Below the pieces are notes generated by a model. It was not told the origin of the DNA. It ran no database searches and saw only the letters and a list, made by a program, of their open reading frames with translations. Shown here piece after piece: positions 54,518-62,694 of a DNA stretch of 64,000 nucleotides. The translations under genes were made by a program, and so were the position numbers. This stretch comes from Actinomyces capricornis (GTDB lineage: Bacteria > Actinomycetota > Actinomycetes > Actinomycetales > Actinomycetaceae), in assembly GCF_019974135.1 (NCBI RefSeq), contig NZ_AP025017.1:1178001-1242000 (forward strand), in the 5' to 3' direction. Position 1 is the stretch's first letter. Each line of letters begins with the position of its first letter.

Positions 54518-55462
54518 ATGACCACCCCCGTCCACTTCCCCACCGCCGGCCCCCGCAGCCGGCCCACCGGCCGGCCCGCCGGCCGGCAGCTGTCCACACG
54601 CACCGGGCGCCGGATCGCCTCCCTGTGCCTGCTGGCACCGCCCCTGCTCGTCTACGGGCTGTTCATGCTCTACCCCCTGGGCCGCGTCCTGGTGCTGTCC
54701 CTCTACCAGTGGGACGGGCTGGGCACGGGGACCTGGGCGGGGCTGGGCAACTACGTGGAGACCTTCACCGACCCCCGGCTCCTGGAGGCCTTCGGCCACG
54801 CCCTCATCCTCATCATCTTCTACGCCGTCCTGCCCCTCGGCATCGGACTGGTGCTCGCCAGCCTCCTGACCCGGGCGCGCCTGCGCGGCATCGGCTTCTT
54901 CCGCACCGCCGTCTTCCTGCCCCAGGTCATCGCCATGGTCGTCCTGGCCGTGGCCTGGCGCCGGATCTACGCCCCCGACGGCCTGATCAACACCGCCCTG
55001 CGCGCGGTGGGCCTGGAGGCCCTGACCCGCACCTGGCTGGGCGACTTCTCCACCGCGCTCATCGCCGTCGGCCTCATCGGCACCTGGGTGAGCACCGGGC
55101 TGGTCACCGTGCTGCTCATGTCCGGGATCGCCCGCATCCCCAAGGACTACTACGAGGCCGCCATCCTGGATGGGGCCGGATGGTGGCAGCGCCTTCGGGC
55201 CGTGACCATCCCCGGGGTGCGCGCGGAGATCCTCGTATGCCTGACCCTGACCATCATCGCCGCCCTGAAGACCTTCGACCTGGTCTACGTCACCACCTCC
55301 GGGGGGCCGGGCTCGGCCACCACCGTGCCCTCCTACGAGGTCTACAACCACGCCTTCCGACTGGGGCAGGTGGGCACCGCCTCCTCCCTGGCCGTCGTGC
55401 TCACCGCCGTCATCTTCCTCATCAACCTGGCCATCAACCTCCTGGGGGAGCGCGACCGATGA
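54518..55462 (+). CDS. Sugar ABC transporter permease 1
   Basis: A 314-residue membrane protein with six helices after a 35-residue cytoplasmic tail. It carries the EAA loop IPKDYYEAAILDGAGWWQRLRAV, typical of MalF/UgpA-type CUT1 permeases, and the start of the first helix LCLLAPPLLVYGLFMLYPL. The ATG at 54518 has AGGAG five bases upstream; the frame from 54455 has no site. There is a 121-base gap after the binding-protein gene, which may reduce downstream expression. The second permease gene overlaps its stop codon by four bases. Confidence 0.93.
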   Translation: MTTPVHFPTAGPRSRPTGRPAGRQLSTRTGRRIASLCLLAPPLLVYGLFMLYPLGRVLVLSLYQWDGLGTGTWAGLGNYVETFTDPRLLEAFGHALILIIFYAVLPLGIGLVLASLLTRARLRGIGFFRTAVFLPQVIAMVVLAVAWRRIYAPDGLINTALRAVGLEALTRTWLGDFSTALIAVGLIGTWVSTGLVTVLLMSGIARIPKDYYEAAILDGAGWWQRLRAVTIPGVRAEILVCLTLTIIAALKTFDLVYVTTSGGPGSATTVPSYEVYNHAFRLGQVGTASSLAVVLTAVIFLINLAINLLGERDR

Positions 55463-56268
55463 GGATCTCCCGCACCGAGAGGACCATCAGCTACCTCGTC
55501 CTGGCCCTCTTCGCCCTCCAGGCGCTCCTCCCGGTGGCCTACATCATCATCCTGGCCCTGGGCTCGGAGCGGGTCGGCGACGACTCGTGGGGGCACGTGG
55601 AGAACCTCGCCACCGCCTGGGAGCGGGGGCGGTTCTCCCAGTACATGGCGAACTCCGTGACCGTGGCCCTCATCGTGGTCAGCGCCGCCCTGGTCCTGTC
55701 CCTCATGAGCGGCTACGTCCTGGGCATCCTCCGGCCCCGCGGCTCCGATGCCCTGTTCTACGTCTTCCTGGTGGGCATCATGGTGCCCTCCGAGGCGATC
55801 GTCCTGCCGCTGTTCTTCGACCTGCGCGCCGTGGGCCTCATCGACACCATCTGGGCGGTGGCGCTGCCGCAGATCGCCCAGTCCCTGGCCTTCGGCACCT
55901 TCTGGATGCGGGCCTTCTTCCGCGGCGTGGACCCCTCCATCCTGGAGGCCGCCCGTCTCGACGGCGCCGGTGACCTGCGCATCCTGTGGTCGGTGCTGCT
56001 GCCCCTGGGGCGACCCGCCGTCATGACCCAGATCGTCCTGACCTTCATGTGGACCTGGAACGACTTCCTCATCCCCCTGGTCATGTCCCCCTCGGGCACG
56101 GTGCGCACCGCGCCCCTGGGGCTGGCCTTCTTCCAGGGCCAGTACACGCAGGGCTCCACCCTCCTGGCCGCCGGAGCGGTCCTCGTGGCACTGCCCGTGG
56201 TCGTGCTCTACCTGCTCCTCCAGCGCCAGTTCATCTCCGGCATCACCGAGGGCGCCGTCAAGGGGTGA
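55459..56268 (+). CDS. Sugar ABC transporter permease 2
   Basis: A 269-residue membrane protein with six helices, of the MalG/UgpE type. The EAA loop reads VDPSILEAARLDGAGDLRILW, preceded by FGTFWMRAFF, and the last helices include FMWTWNDFLIPLV. The start codon overlaps the stop of permease 1 (ATGA). With the binding protein and permease 1 it forms the membrane part of the importer. No ATP-binding gene follows, so a shared ATPase of the MsiK type encoded elsewhere must energise it. Confidence 0.93.
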   Translation: MRISRTERTISYLVLALFALQALLPVAYIIILALGSERVGDDSWGHVENLATAWERGRFSQYMANSVTVALIVVSAALVLSLMSGYVLGILRPRGSDALFYVFLVGIMVPSEAIVLPLFFDLRAVGLIDTIWAVALPQIAQSLAFGTFWMRAFFRGVDPSILEAARLDGAGDLRILWSVLLPLGRPAVMTQIVLTFMWTWNDFLIPLVMSPSGTVRTAPLGLAFFQGQYTQGSTLLAAGAVLVALPVVVLYLLLQRQFISGITEGAVKG

Positions 56269-56371
56269 GCGGCCCGGCGGGGGGCAGGCCGCCGGGAGGA
56301 CGGGACTGAGCAGCCGGGCGGGGGCCTGGCCGGCGGGCGGTTCGCGACGACGTCGTCGCCCCACCGCACCC

Positions 56372-56399
56372 TTGACAGATAAGTGAATGCCGTTAACCT
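56372..56399 (+). promoter_or_regulatory. Promoter of the TetR gene (TTGACA-16-TAACCT)
   Basis: A perfect -35 box (56372-56377) and TAACCT (56394-56399) with a 16-base spacer end six bases before the GTG at 56406. This is the best promoter match in the window and again implies a leaderless message. Confidence 0.7.
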
Positions 56400-56405
56400 C
56401 AATGT

Positions 56406-56975
56406 GTGACCCTCGTCCTGGACCGCCGCAGCACAGACACGCGTGAGCGGCTCATCGCAGCGGCCCTGGAGCTCATCGACTCCCAGGGCTGGCCAGCGGT
56501 CACCCTGGCCGGGGTGGCCCGCGCCTGCGGGGTGACCACGCCCGCCTGCTACAAGCACTTCGCCTCCAAGACCGGCCTCTTCCAGGCCGCCCTGAGGCAG
56601 CTGTCCACCAGCCTGGGCCGCCGCGCCGCGGGCTCCCTCCAGGAGGACCCCGCCGAGTCCCTGCTGGCGATCGGCCTGCTCCTGGTCGAGCTCGCCGAGG
56701 ACCACCCGCACCTGTTCGAGTTCAACCAGCTCAGCCCCGTGGCCATCGCCGCCATGGCCGACCCCGACGCCCACCACCCGCTGCTGGCCACCATACGCCG
56801 CGAGGTGGAGCGCCTCGCCGCGACGAGAGGAGCCGACCCCGACCCCCTCCACCTCATCATCTGGTCCTGCCTCCAGGGCTACACCCAGCTCATCGCGGCA
56901 GGGGCCACCACCGCGGACCCGGAGTTCATGCGCCGGGCGCTGCACGCCGCCATCACGATAGGAGATCATCCATGA
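56406..56975 (+). CDS. TetR-family transcriptional regulator
   Basis: A 189-residue repressor. The N-terminal HTH is ERLIAAALELIDSQGWPAVTLAGVARACGVTTPACYKHFASK, the family signature in full. The C-terminal helices (about 60-189) form the ligand-binding and dimer part, with HLFEFNQLSPVAI and HLIIWSCLQGYTQLIA. The start is the GTG at 56406, six bases after its -10 box. The next gene, an oxidoreductase, overlaps by four bases, so the regulator controls itself and that enzyme. The inducer is probably a toxic small molecule, such as a quinone. Confidence 0.9.
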   Translation: MTLVLDRRSTDTRERLIAAALELIDSQGWPAVTLAGVARACGVTTPACYKHFASKTGLFQAALRQLSTSLGRRAAGSLQEDPAESLLAIGLLLVELAEDHPHLFEFNQLSPVAIAAMADPDAHHPLLATIRREVERLAATRGADPDPLHLIIWSCLQGYTQLIAAGATTADPEFMRRALHAAITIGDHP

Positions 56976-57565
56976 GCCGCAAGAACGAGCGCACCCTCAT
57001 CATCTACGCCCACCCCTACGAGGGGTCCTTCAACCACGCCGTGCTGGAGGCGGCCACCACCGCCCTGGACAAGGCCGGGCGCCCCTACGACGTCATCGAC
57101 CTCTACGCCGATGGCTTCGACCCCCGCTACACCACCGAGGAGCTGGCGCTGTTCGGGGAGGGCGGCACCACGGACCCGCTGGTCACCCGCTACCAGGACC
57201 TCATCGACAGCGCCACGCGCCTCATCATCATCGCCCCCATCTGGTGGAGCGAGCTGCCCGGGGTGCTCAAGGGCTTCGTGGACAAGGTGATGAAGCACAA
57301 CTGGGCCTACACGGCCACCCGCACGGGCATCAAGGGGCGCCTGACGCATATCAGGGAGGTCCTGGTGCTGACCACCTCGACCGCCCCCACCTGGTTCCTC
57401 AAGCGCCTGGCGGGCAATGCCATCAACGGGGTCTTCCTGGGGTCGGTGATGAAGCAGCTGGGCATGGGCAGGCGCCGGTGGGTCAACTACGGCAAGGTCG
57501 ACAAGGGCGGGGCCTCCCGCCGCAAGAAGCACCTGCGGAGGGTGGCCCGCCTGGCGCGCGGCTGA
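56972..57565 (+). CDS. Flavodoxin-fold NAD(P)H quinone reductase
   Basis: A 197-residue enzyme of the flavodoxin-like NQO1/MdaB family. It shows TLIIYAHPYEGSFNHAVLEA for phosphate binding of FMN or FAD, LIIIAPIWWSELPGVLKGFVDKV for the flavin ring, and LVLTTSTAPTWFLKRL. Members reduce quinones or other electrophiles with two electrons and protect against their toxicity. The ATG overlaps the TetR stop codon by four bases, with AGGAG upstream. Its coupling to a TetR regulator fits an inducible detoxification unit. The gene ends the operon. Confidence 0.88.
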   Translation: MSRKNERTLIIYAHPYEGSFNHAVLEAATTALDKAGRPYDVIDLYADGFDPRYTTEELALFGEGGTTDPLVTRYQDLIDSATRLIIIAPIWWSELPGVLKGFVDKVMKHNWAYTATRTGIKGRLTHIREVLVLTTSTAPTWFLKRLAGNAINGVFLGSVMKQLGMGRRRWVNYGKVDKGGASRRKKHLRRVARLARG

Positions 57566-57681
57566 CGCCGCCCCGGCCGGGCGCCGGCCAGTACCGGCCC
57601 GTTAGGCGGGCCACGCCCGCGGGCGGAGCCGTGCTACCGGGCTGAGCCGTACTGCCAGGGCGGGCCGGCTCGGCCTGACGA

Positions 57682-57687
57682 TACGAT
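57682..57687 (+). promoter_or_regulatory. -10 box TACGAT of the repair gene
   Basis: TACGAT ends six bases before the ATG at 57694; leaderless arrangement. Confidence 0.5.
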
Positions 57688-57693
57688 GAGCCC

Positions 57694-58449
57694 ATGAGCC
57701 GTGCCTCGTTGAGCCCCGACAGACTCGCGGAGCTCAACGGCGGCGGCGAGTCGCGAACCCTTGCCGAGATCCTGGCGATCAGCCACTCCCGCCTGCTGGC
57801 GGCGGTCCTGCCCGAGGCCCCGGAAGGGCTCAGGGATGCTGCTCGGGGCGCCGACTCCCTGGGGATCCTGGCGCGCATGCGCGCCATGGGGCGGGCCCTG
57901 CACGCCCACATGGGGCCGCAGGCCCTCGGGTCCCTGGCGGGGCACGCCTCGGATACGGTGCGCGGCTGGGCCGTCTTCGCGCAGGCAGCGGCCTGGGAGG
58001 AGCGGCAGGAGTCGATCACGGGGGTCCTGGCCTCGGTGCGCGGTGCAGCCGACGACCCGCACTTCGGCGTCAGGGAGTGGGCCTGGCTGGCGGCGCGCCC
58101 GCAGCTGGCCGGCAGCCTGGACGAGGCCGTGGCCGCCCTGGTCCCCTGGACCGCCGACCCCTCGGAGCGGATCCGCCGCTTCGCGAGCGAGTCCCTGCGA
58201 CCACGGGGCGTCTGGGCCCCACATATCCCCGAGCTCAAGGAGGACCCGGAGCGGGGGCGGGCGCTGCTGGAGCCGCTGCGGGCAGATGCGTCCCGCTACG
58301 TCCAGGACTCGGTGGCGAACTGGATCAACGACGCCGCCAAGACCCGCCCGGACTGGGCCAGCGACCTGTGCCGGCAGTGGCTGAGCCAGGAACCGGGCCC
58401 GGCGACCCGCCGGATCGTCGCACGGGGCCAGCGCTCACTGCGCCGCTGA
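57694..58449 (+). CDS. DNA alkylation repair protein (AlkC/AlkD HEAT-repeat family)
   Basis: A 251-residue all-helical protein built of HEAT-like repeats. The end is typical of the AlkC branch of alkylpurine glycosylases: PSERIRRFASESLRPRGVW, EDPERGRALLEPLRADASRYVQDSVANWINDAAKTRPDW and TRRIVARGQRSL. Such enzymes remove 3-methyladenine and similar lesions from DNA. Upstream, GPQALGSLAGHASDTVRGWAVFA and HFGVREWAWLAARPQL form the concave surface. The ATG at 57694 fits its -10 box. The gene stands alone, just before the IS remnant and the AT-rich island. Confidence 0.85.
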   Translation: MSRASLSPDRLAELNGGGESRTLAEILAISHSRLLAAVLPEAPEGLRDAARGADSLGILARMRAMGRALHAHMGPQALGSLAGHASDTVRGWAVFAQAAAWEERQESITGVLASVRGAADDPHFGVREWAWLAARPQLAGSLDEAVAALVPWTADPSERIRRFASESLRPRGVWAPHIPELKEDPERGRALLEPLRADASRYVQDSVANWINDAAKTRPDWASDLCRQWLSQEPGPATRRIVARGQRSLRR

Positions 58450-58719
58450 CCACCGCCCCGCAGACCCCGGCAAGCAGAGCCGCGCCCGCCATCGGGATGC
58501 GCGCCGACTGGCACCGCCACCGGCAGGACGGACCCTCGGGGACCGCCTCAGAGGGCGTCCCGTCAGCCAGGTACCACAGGTATTCGCTGGCGTGCCATTA
58601 TTTACATTTATCCAGGTCAGGAGCCATTTGCTCGATCGGCGAGTAATTCTCTCCGAGCGCTGCGCAGGTTAGATCGGGTGGGAACATCGGAGCTGGTGGC
58701 AAGCCTTGGCCAGAAAGAA

Positions 58720-58780
58720 GAGCGTCGCTTGGCGGACTGGGCGTCGCTTCTCGGAGAGGACGTACCTCGTAGGTGTCGCC
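58720..58780. repeat. Diverged palindromic repeat, copy 3 (partial, inverted)
   Basis: In reverse orientation this segment aligns with the right half of copies 1 and 2, including GTAGGTGTCG and GGGCGTC-type arms. Mismatches are many, so the hairpin is decayed. Confidence 0.55.
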
Positions 58781-59275
58781 TTGGGCGCCGTGCACAGGAT
58801 CGCTAAGGAGTTACGGTGCAGCCCTGAGGCTGGGAGCTCCTGGGTCGAGAAGACCCAGGTCGATAGCGGCCTGGGCCCGGGAGCCACCATCGACGAGGCA
58901 GCCCGAATCAAGGGACTGGAGAAGGAGAGCCGAGAGCTGCGTCAGGCCAATGAGATGCTGCACAAGGCAAATGCGCACTTCGCCCAGGCTGACCTTGATC
59001 ACTGGTGGAGATCATCAACTCCATCATCGACGACAACCAACAGGAGCTCGAGGCCGGGCCGACCGAGCGTGACGGGGCCGGTCAACGTCGCCCGGTGCAC
59101 TGCCGAGCGGCTCATAGGCGCTCTGGGCCCGCTGCACGGCGTCAGACGCGCCGAGCCGCCCAGCACGACCCGCTCAGCATCTCAGAACCGGCGCCCGACG
59201 GACCTGGTAAGGCGCCGCTTCAAGGCCGTTGTGCCTAATGGGCGGTAGGTCGTGCACACCACCTATGTGCGTAAG
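58780..59275 (+). pseudogene. IS3-family transposase remnant (orfA and orfB pieces)
   Basis: The frame from about 58785 gives AVHRIAKELRCSPEAGSSWV, then ATIDEAARIKGLEKESRELRQANEMLHKANAHF, the leucine-zipper part of IS3 OrfA. After frame breaks near 59000 a piece of OrfB reappears in VARCTAERLIGALG and PTDLVRRRFKAVVPNGR. There an in-frame TAG replaces the usual Trp before VVHTTYVR. The integrase core with its DDE residues is missing. This dead element marks the left edge of the AT-rich island. The end points are approximate; no terminal repeats could be defined. Confidence 0.8.
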
Positions 59276-59294
59276 AAAACTCTTAAGATAACAT

Positions 59295-59300
59295 TATAAT
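59295..59300 (+). promoter_or_regulatory. -10 box TATAAT of the radical-SAM operon
   Basis: TATAAT within an AT-rich stretch (59280-59310), about 105 bases before the first operon gene. No convincing -35 box was found at 16-18 bases. Confidence 0.5.
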
Positions 59301-59325
59301 ATATATACCTCACATCCAAAGACCT

Positions 59326-59451
59326 ATGAATGCGATGCGTATCGAAGTATACTTAACCATCATGGTCAAAGACGCCATCTACTTGAGAGAGGCAGCCAGG
59401 TGGAAAAATGAGCGATTACATGCCCTTTCATGTTGTCTGGGCATTGACTAA
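59326..59451 (+). CDS. Possible small peptide gene (41 residues) overlapping the first radical-SAM gene
   Basis: An ATG at 59326 opens a frame of 41 codons that ends inside the next gene, in another frame. The peptide ends with LHALSCCLGID, and the last 15 codons are forced by the overlap. A peptide substrate is often encoded just before a SPASM enzyme, which is why it is listed. There is no clear ribosome-binding site, so it may be chance. Confidence 0.2.
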   Translation: MNAMRIEVYLTIMVKDAIYLREAARWKNERLHALSCCLGID

Positions 59452-60421
59452 TGCCTGCAACGTTAAGTGCATCCACTGCTATGCAGCATCCAAAAATAGA
59501 TCGCCGGACGAATTAACGACCAATGAGGTTCTTAATCACCTTGAGTTGCTTGCTCGAGACGGTCTACTTGATGTAGCATTTAGCGGCGGAGAACCCCTCC
59601 TGGTCCGCAGCCTGGAATGTATTGCCGAAAAAGCGTCAGATCTTGGGCTCACCGTCGGCGTCGGAACCAACGGATGGGCGCTTACTCCCAAGAGAGCCAA
59701 GTCGTTGGCCCAAGCCGGAGTGACGCGAATTCAAATATCTCTCGATGGGCTCGCACAAACCCACGACTCAATACGCGGACGGAAAGGCCTATTCGAAAAA
59801 TCTCGCAAAGCGATCGACAATAGCAAGGATGCCGGAATAACAACGAAGGTCTGCTTCACGGTACATCGATTGAACTGGCAGGAATTAATTCCTGCATTTG
59901 AATATGCATTATCTGCAGGGGTTGACGGGTTCAATTTATCACAATTAGTTCCGACAGGCCGAGGGAACACTGAAATCGACCTGGATCCACATGAATGGCG
60001 AGAGATCTTGGAATGGTGGGATTCCGCCCGGCGTGAGCACCCGTCGATTACCATGACTACCCACCTCGCTCAGTTGGCCATGGTGGCCCCTGATCTAGCC
60101 TGCAATCCGCTCTTCCAAGGGTGTCAGGCCGCGCGAGGACAGGGCGCAATTTCTCCGACAGGTGACGTTTATCCCTGCGTCGTACTTCCGTACAGTATTG
60201 GCAACTTACGAAAGAACTCTTTCAAATACCTCTGGAACAACTCTCCCACTGCAGTTAGATTACGAGACCGGAACCAATTGCTGGGACTTTGTGGCAAGTG
60301 CGTTTTCCGCGACAAATGCGGCGGCTGCCGTGCGACAGCATATGCAGTCACCGGAAATTTGATGGCTACTGACCCTCACTGCTGGATCAATAATCAAGCA
60401 AGTTGTGAGTCTGCATCATGA
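59408..60421 (+). CDS. Radical-SAM enzyme with SPASM domain (AhbD/NirJ/PqqE-like)
   Basis: A 337-residue iron-sulfur enzyme. The radical-SAM cluster site is TNACNVKCIHCY (CxxxCxxC) at about residues 17-24; the SAM-binding strands follow in VAFSGGEPLL, VGTNGWAL and RIQISLDGLAQTHDSIRG. The C-terminal SPASM part has CGKC, then DKCGGCRATAYAVTGNLMATDPHC, which bind extra clusters. The end CGGCRAxAYAxTG is shared with the NirJ/AhbD enzymes of heme synthesis and with peptide-modifying enzymes, so both tetrapyrrole and peptide substrates are possible. The ATG at 59408 has AGGTGG upstream. It overlaps the MFS gene by four bases (ATGA) and is far more AT-rich than the core genome. Confidence 0.9.
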   Translation: MSDYMPFHVVWALTNACNVKCIHCYAASKNRSPDELTTNEVLNHLELLARDGLLDVAFSGGEPLLVRSLECIAEKASDLGLTVGVGTNGWALTPKRAKSLAQAGVTRIQISLDGLAQTHDSIRGRKGLFEKSRKAIDNSKDAGITTKVCFTVHRLNWQELIPAFEYALSAGVDGFNLSQLVPTGRGNTEIDLDPHEWREILEWWDSARREHPSITMTTHLAQLAMVAPDLACNPLFQGCQAARGQGAISPTGDVYPCVVLPYSIGNLRKNSFKYLWNNSPTAVRLRDRNQLLGLCGKCVFRDKCGGCRATAYAVTGNLMATDPHCWINNQASCESAS

Positions 60422-61449
60422 AACGCTATAAATTTAGCCTACCGCACCAAGTATACTACTTGGCCGCCGCAACATTAGCCAACTCTCTCGGTACCTTCTT
60501 GCTGCCATTTCTTCCCCTATATCTTAAGTCGCTGGGAAATACTGAAGATGTAATCGGACTAACTATAGCATGTTACGGAATCGGCTGTCTTCTCTCGTCG
60601 CTCAGTGCCGGATGGATTTCTGACAGAATAGGTCGTAAGCCAATTATCTACGTCAATCTTCTTATTAGTTCCGCGTTAACGGGATGTATCGGTTTTGTAG
60701 CGAATACAGTCACACTGATTATCATTGTATTCGCTATTGGATGCTGTGCCGGGATGTCAAGACCAGCCTCCACTGCGCTAGTTGGAGACATTGTTTCAGA
60801 AGAAATGACTGCTGCTGCATACGGACTACTCTACTGGGCTGGAAATGCAGGATTCATTATCGCGTCTTTATTGGGGGGATTTATCGCTACTAAATCTTTC
60901 CTACTCCTATTCCTACTTGACTCAGCAACATGTATGACAGCCTTAATTTTGCTATTCTATGGTTTGTCATCGTTGCATGAATTACCTTCAGTTGAAAAAA
61001 CGTCTACGAAGCATTCGGAGACGTCAAGGCGTGTAACGCCACTACTATTCGTTATTTTGATAGCATTCTTCTCGTGGATGGTCCAAACACAGGCATGGAC
61101 GGCGCTTCCACTCACGGTTAATCGTTATGGATACAGCGCCTTTGACTGGGGAATACTCTCAGCAATAAATGGCGCTGTTGTGATCATCTGTCAGCCATGG
61201 GTCAACGTTCTCGTGAAGAATTGGGGGACTACGCTTTCGTTGGGAATCGGGTGTCTAATTCTAGGCATAGGCTTCTCGCTCACCATGGCGTTGGCTACTC
61301 TTATGGCCTTTATCCTGCAGACAATTTTCTGGTCTATAGGTGAAATACTCGTCGCAACAGCAGGTCCAGCGGCAGTATCCCAGTTGACAACCTCAGCGAA
61401 TCGAGGCCGATGGATGGGATACTTAGCTGCCGCATTTTCGCTGGCTAGT

Positions 61450-62543
61450 TGTACTTCCTCGGGAGGTTGTGAACGGGGTGGGTGGTGAGTGAAGGCCTCC
61501 GGCAGGATGTGGGTTGACACACTCGCATCACTGACCGGAGGCCTTCATGACCCACGCTAACGCACCACTGACCCCTGAGGGGCGTCGTCGTCTTGCTGTC
61601 CTGGTGGTCGAGCAGGGATGGCCCGTGCGCCGGGCGGCTGAGCGCTTCCAGGTCTCGCCGGCCACCGCCAGCCGGTGGGTGGGCCGGTACCGGGCCGGCC
61701 AGCCCATGGAGGACCGCTCCGCCCGCCCCCACCACAGCCCAGGGCGGCTGGCAAGGCGCACTGAGCGGCGCATCATCGCCTTGAGGTTCAACCGCCGGTG
61801 GGGGCCCCACCGCATCGCCTACCACCTGGGCCTGGCACGCTCCACAGTAGGGCGGGTCCTGGAGCGCTACCGCATGCCCCGCCTGGCCGAGGTGGACCGG
61901 GCCACCGGGCTGGCGGTGCGCCGCCCTGCGCCGGTGCGTTACGAAAAGAGTGCCCCGGGCCAGTTGGTGCATGTCGATATCAAGAAGCTCGGCCGCATCC
62001 CCGACGGCGGGGGCTGGCGCGCTCACGGACGTGGCTCAGCGCCCGCCCTGGCCGCGGACCGCGCCAAGACCCGCACCCGCCGCCGGGGCGGCCCGGTCGG
62101 AGGCTACCGGTACATCCACCACGCGATAGACGACTACTCGCGTGTGGTCTACTCCGAGATCCTGGCCGACCAGACCCAGGAAAGTGCCGCGGGGTTCTTT
62201 CAGCGCGCCAAGGCGTTCTTCGAGGACCTGGGCATCACTGTCGGCGCTGTCATGACAGATAACGGGGCCTGCTACCGCTCACGGGCCTTTAACCAGGTCC
62301 TGTCCGCAGCCGGCATCAAGCACCGCTACACCCGTCCCTACCAGCCGCAGACCAACGGCAAGGTCGAGCGCTTCAACCGCACCCTGCAAGACGAGTGGGC
62401 CTACGCCCACACCTACACCAGCCAGACCCAGCGCGAGACCGCCTACCAGGCCTGGCTCCACCACTACAATCACCACCGACCCCACACCGCCATCAACGGC
62501 CAAACCCCCGCCAGCCGCGTTCACAACCTCACAGGGAAGTACA
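61450..62543 (+). mobile_element. IS481-family insertion sequence, 1,094 bp, complete
   Basis: The ends are 26-base inverted repeats, 61450-61475 (TGTACTTCCTCGGGAGGTTG first) and 62518-62543, identical at 23 of 26 positions. The 6-base target duplication GCTAGT is at 61444-61449 and 62544-62549. One transposase gene with an intact DDE core lies inside. The GC-rich composition matches the host chromosome and not the AT-rich island, so the element jumped in after the island arrived. Confidence 0.95.
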
Positions 62544-62548
62544 GCTAG
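61547..62548 (+). CDS. IS481-family transposase
   Basis: A 333-residue transposase. The N-terminal HTH is GWPVRRAAERFQVSPATASRWV, followed by a second HTH (RWGPHRIAYHLGLARSTVGRVL). The integrase core gives the catalytic triad in VHVDIKKLG, AVMTDNGACY and QTNGKVERFNRTL, all present. The end is ASRVHNLTGKYS. The stop codon TAG lies in the target duplication and not in the element, so the exact C-terminus depends on the insertion site. GGAGG lies seven bases before the ATG. The gene looks intact and the element may be active. Confidence 0.95.
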   Translation: MTHANAPLTPEGRRRLAVLVVEQGWPVRRAAERFQVSPATASRWVGRYRAGQPMEDRSARPHHSPGRLARRTERRIIALRFNRRWGPHRIAYHLGLARSTVGRVLERYRMPRLAEVDRATGLAVRRPAPVRYEKSAPGQLVHVDIKKLGRIPDGGGWRAHGRGSAPALAADRAKTRTRRRGGPVGGYRYIHHAIDDYSRVVYSEILADQTQESAAGFFQRAKAFFEDLGITVGAVMTDNGACYRSRAFNQVLSAAGIKHRYTRPYQPQTNGKVERFNRTLQDEWAYAHTYTSQTQRETAYQAWLHHYNHHRPHTAINGQTPASRVHNLTGKYS

Positions 62549-62694
62549 TGTCTTATCACCAGTTACCGGCGGATTCGCATTGGAGAACAACCTCGAAATT
62601 CTCCTCTGGACAATGTGTGGAGCATTAGGTTGTCTAGGTTTTATTCTATCACTATTAACGAGGCACAGTAGTATTTTGAAGGAAGTGCAGCATC

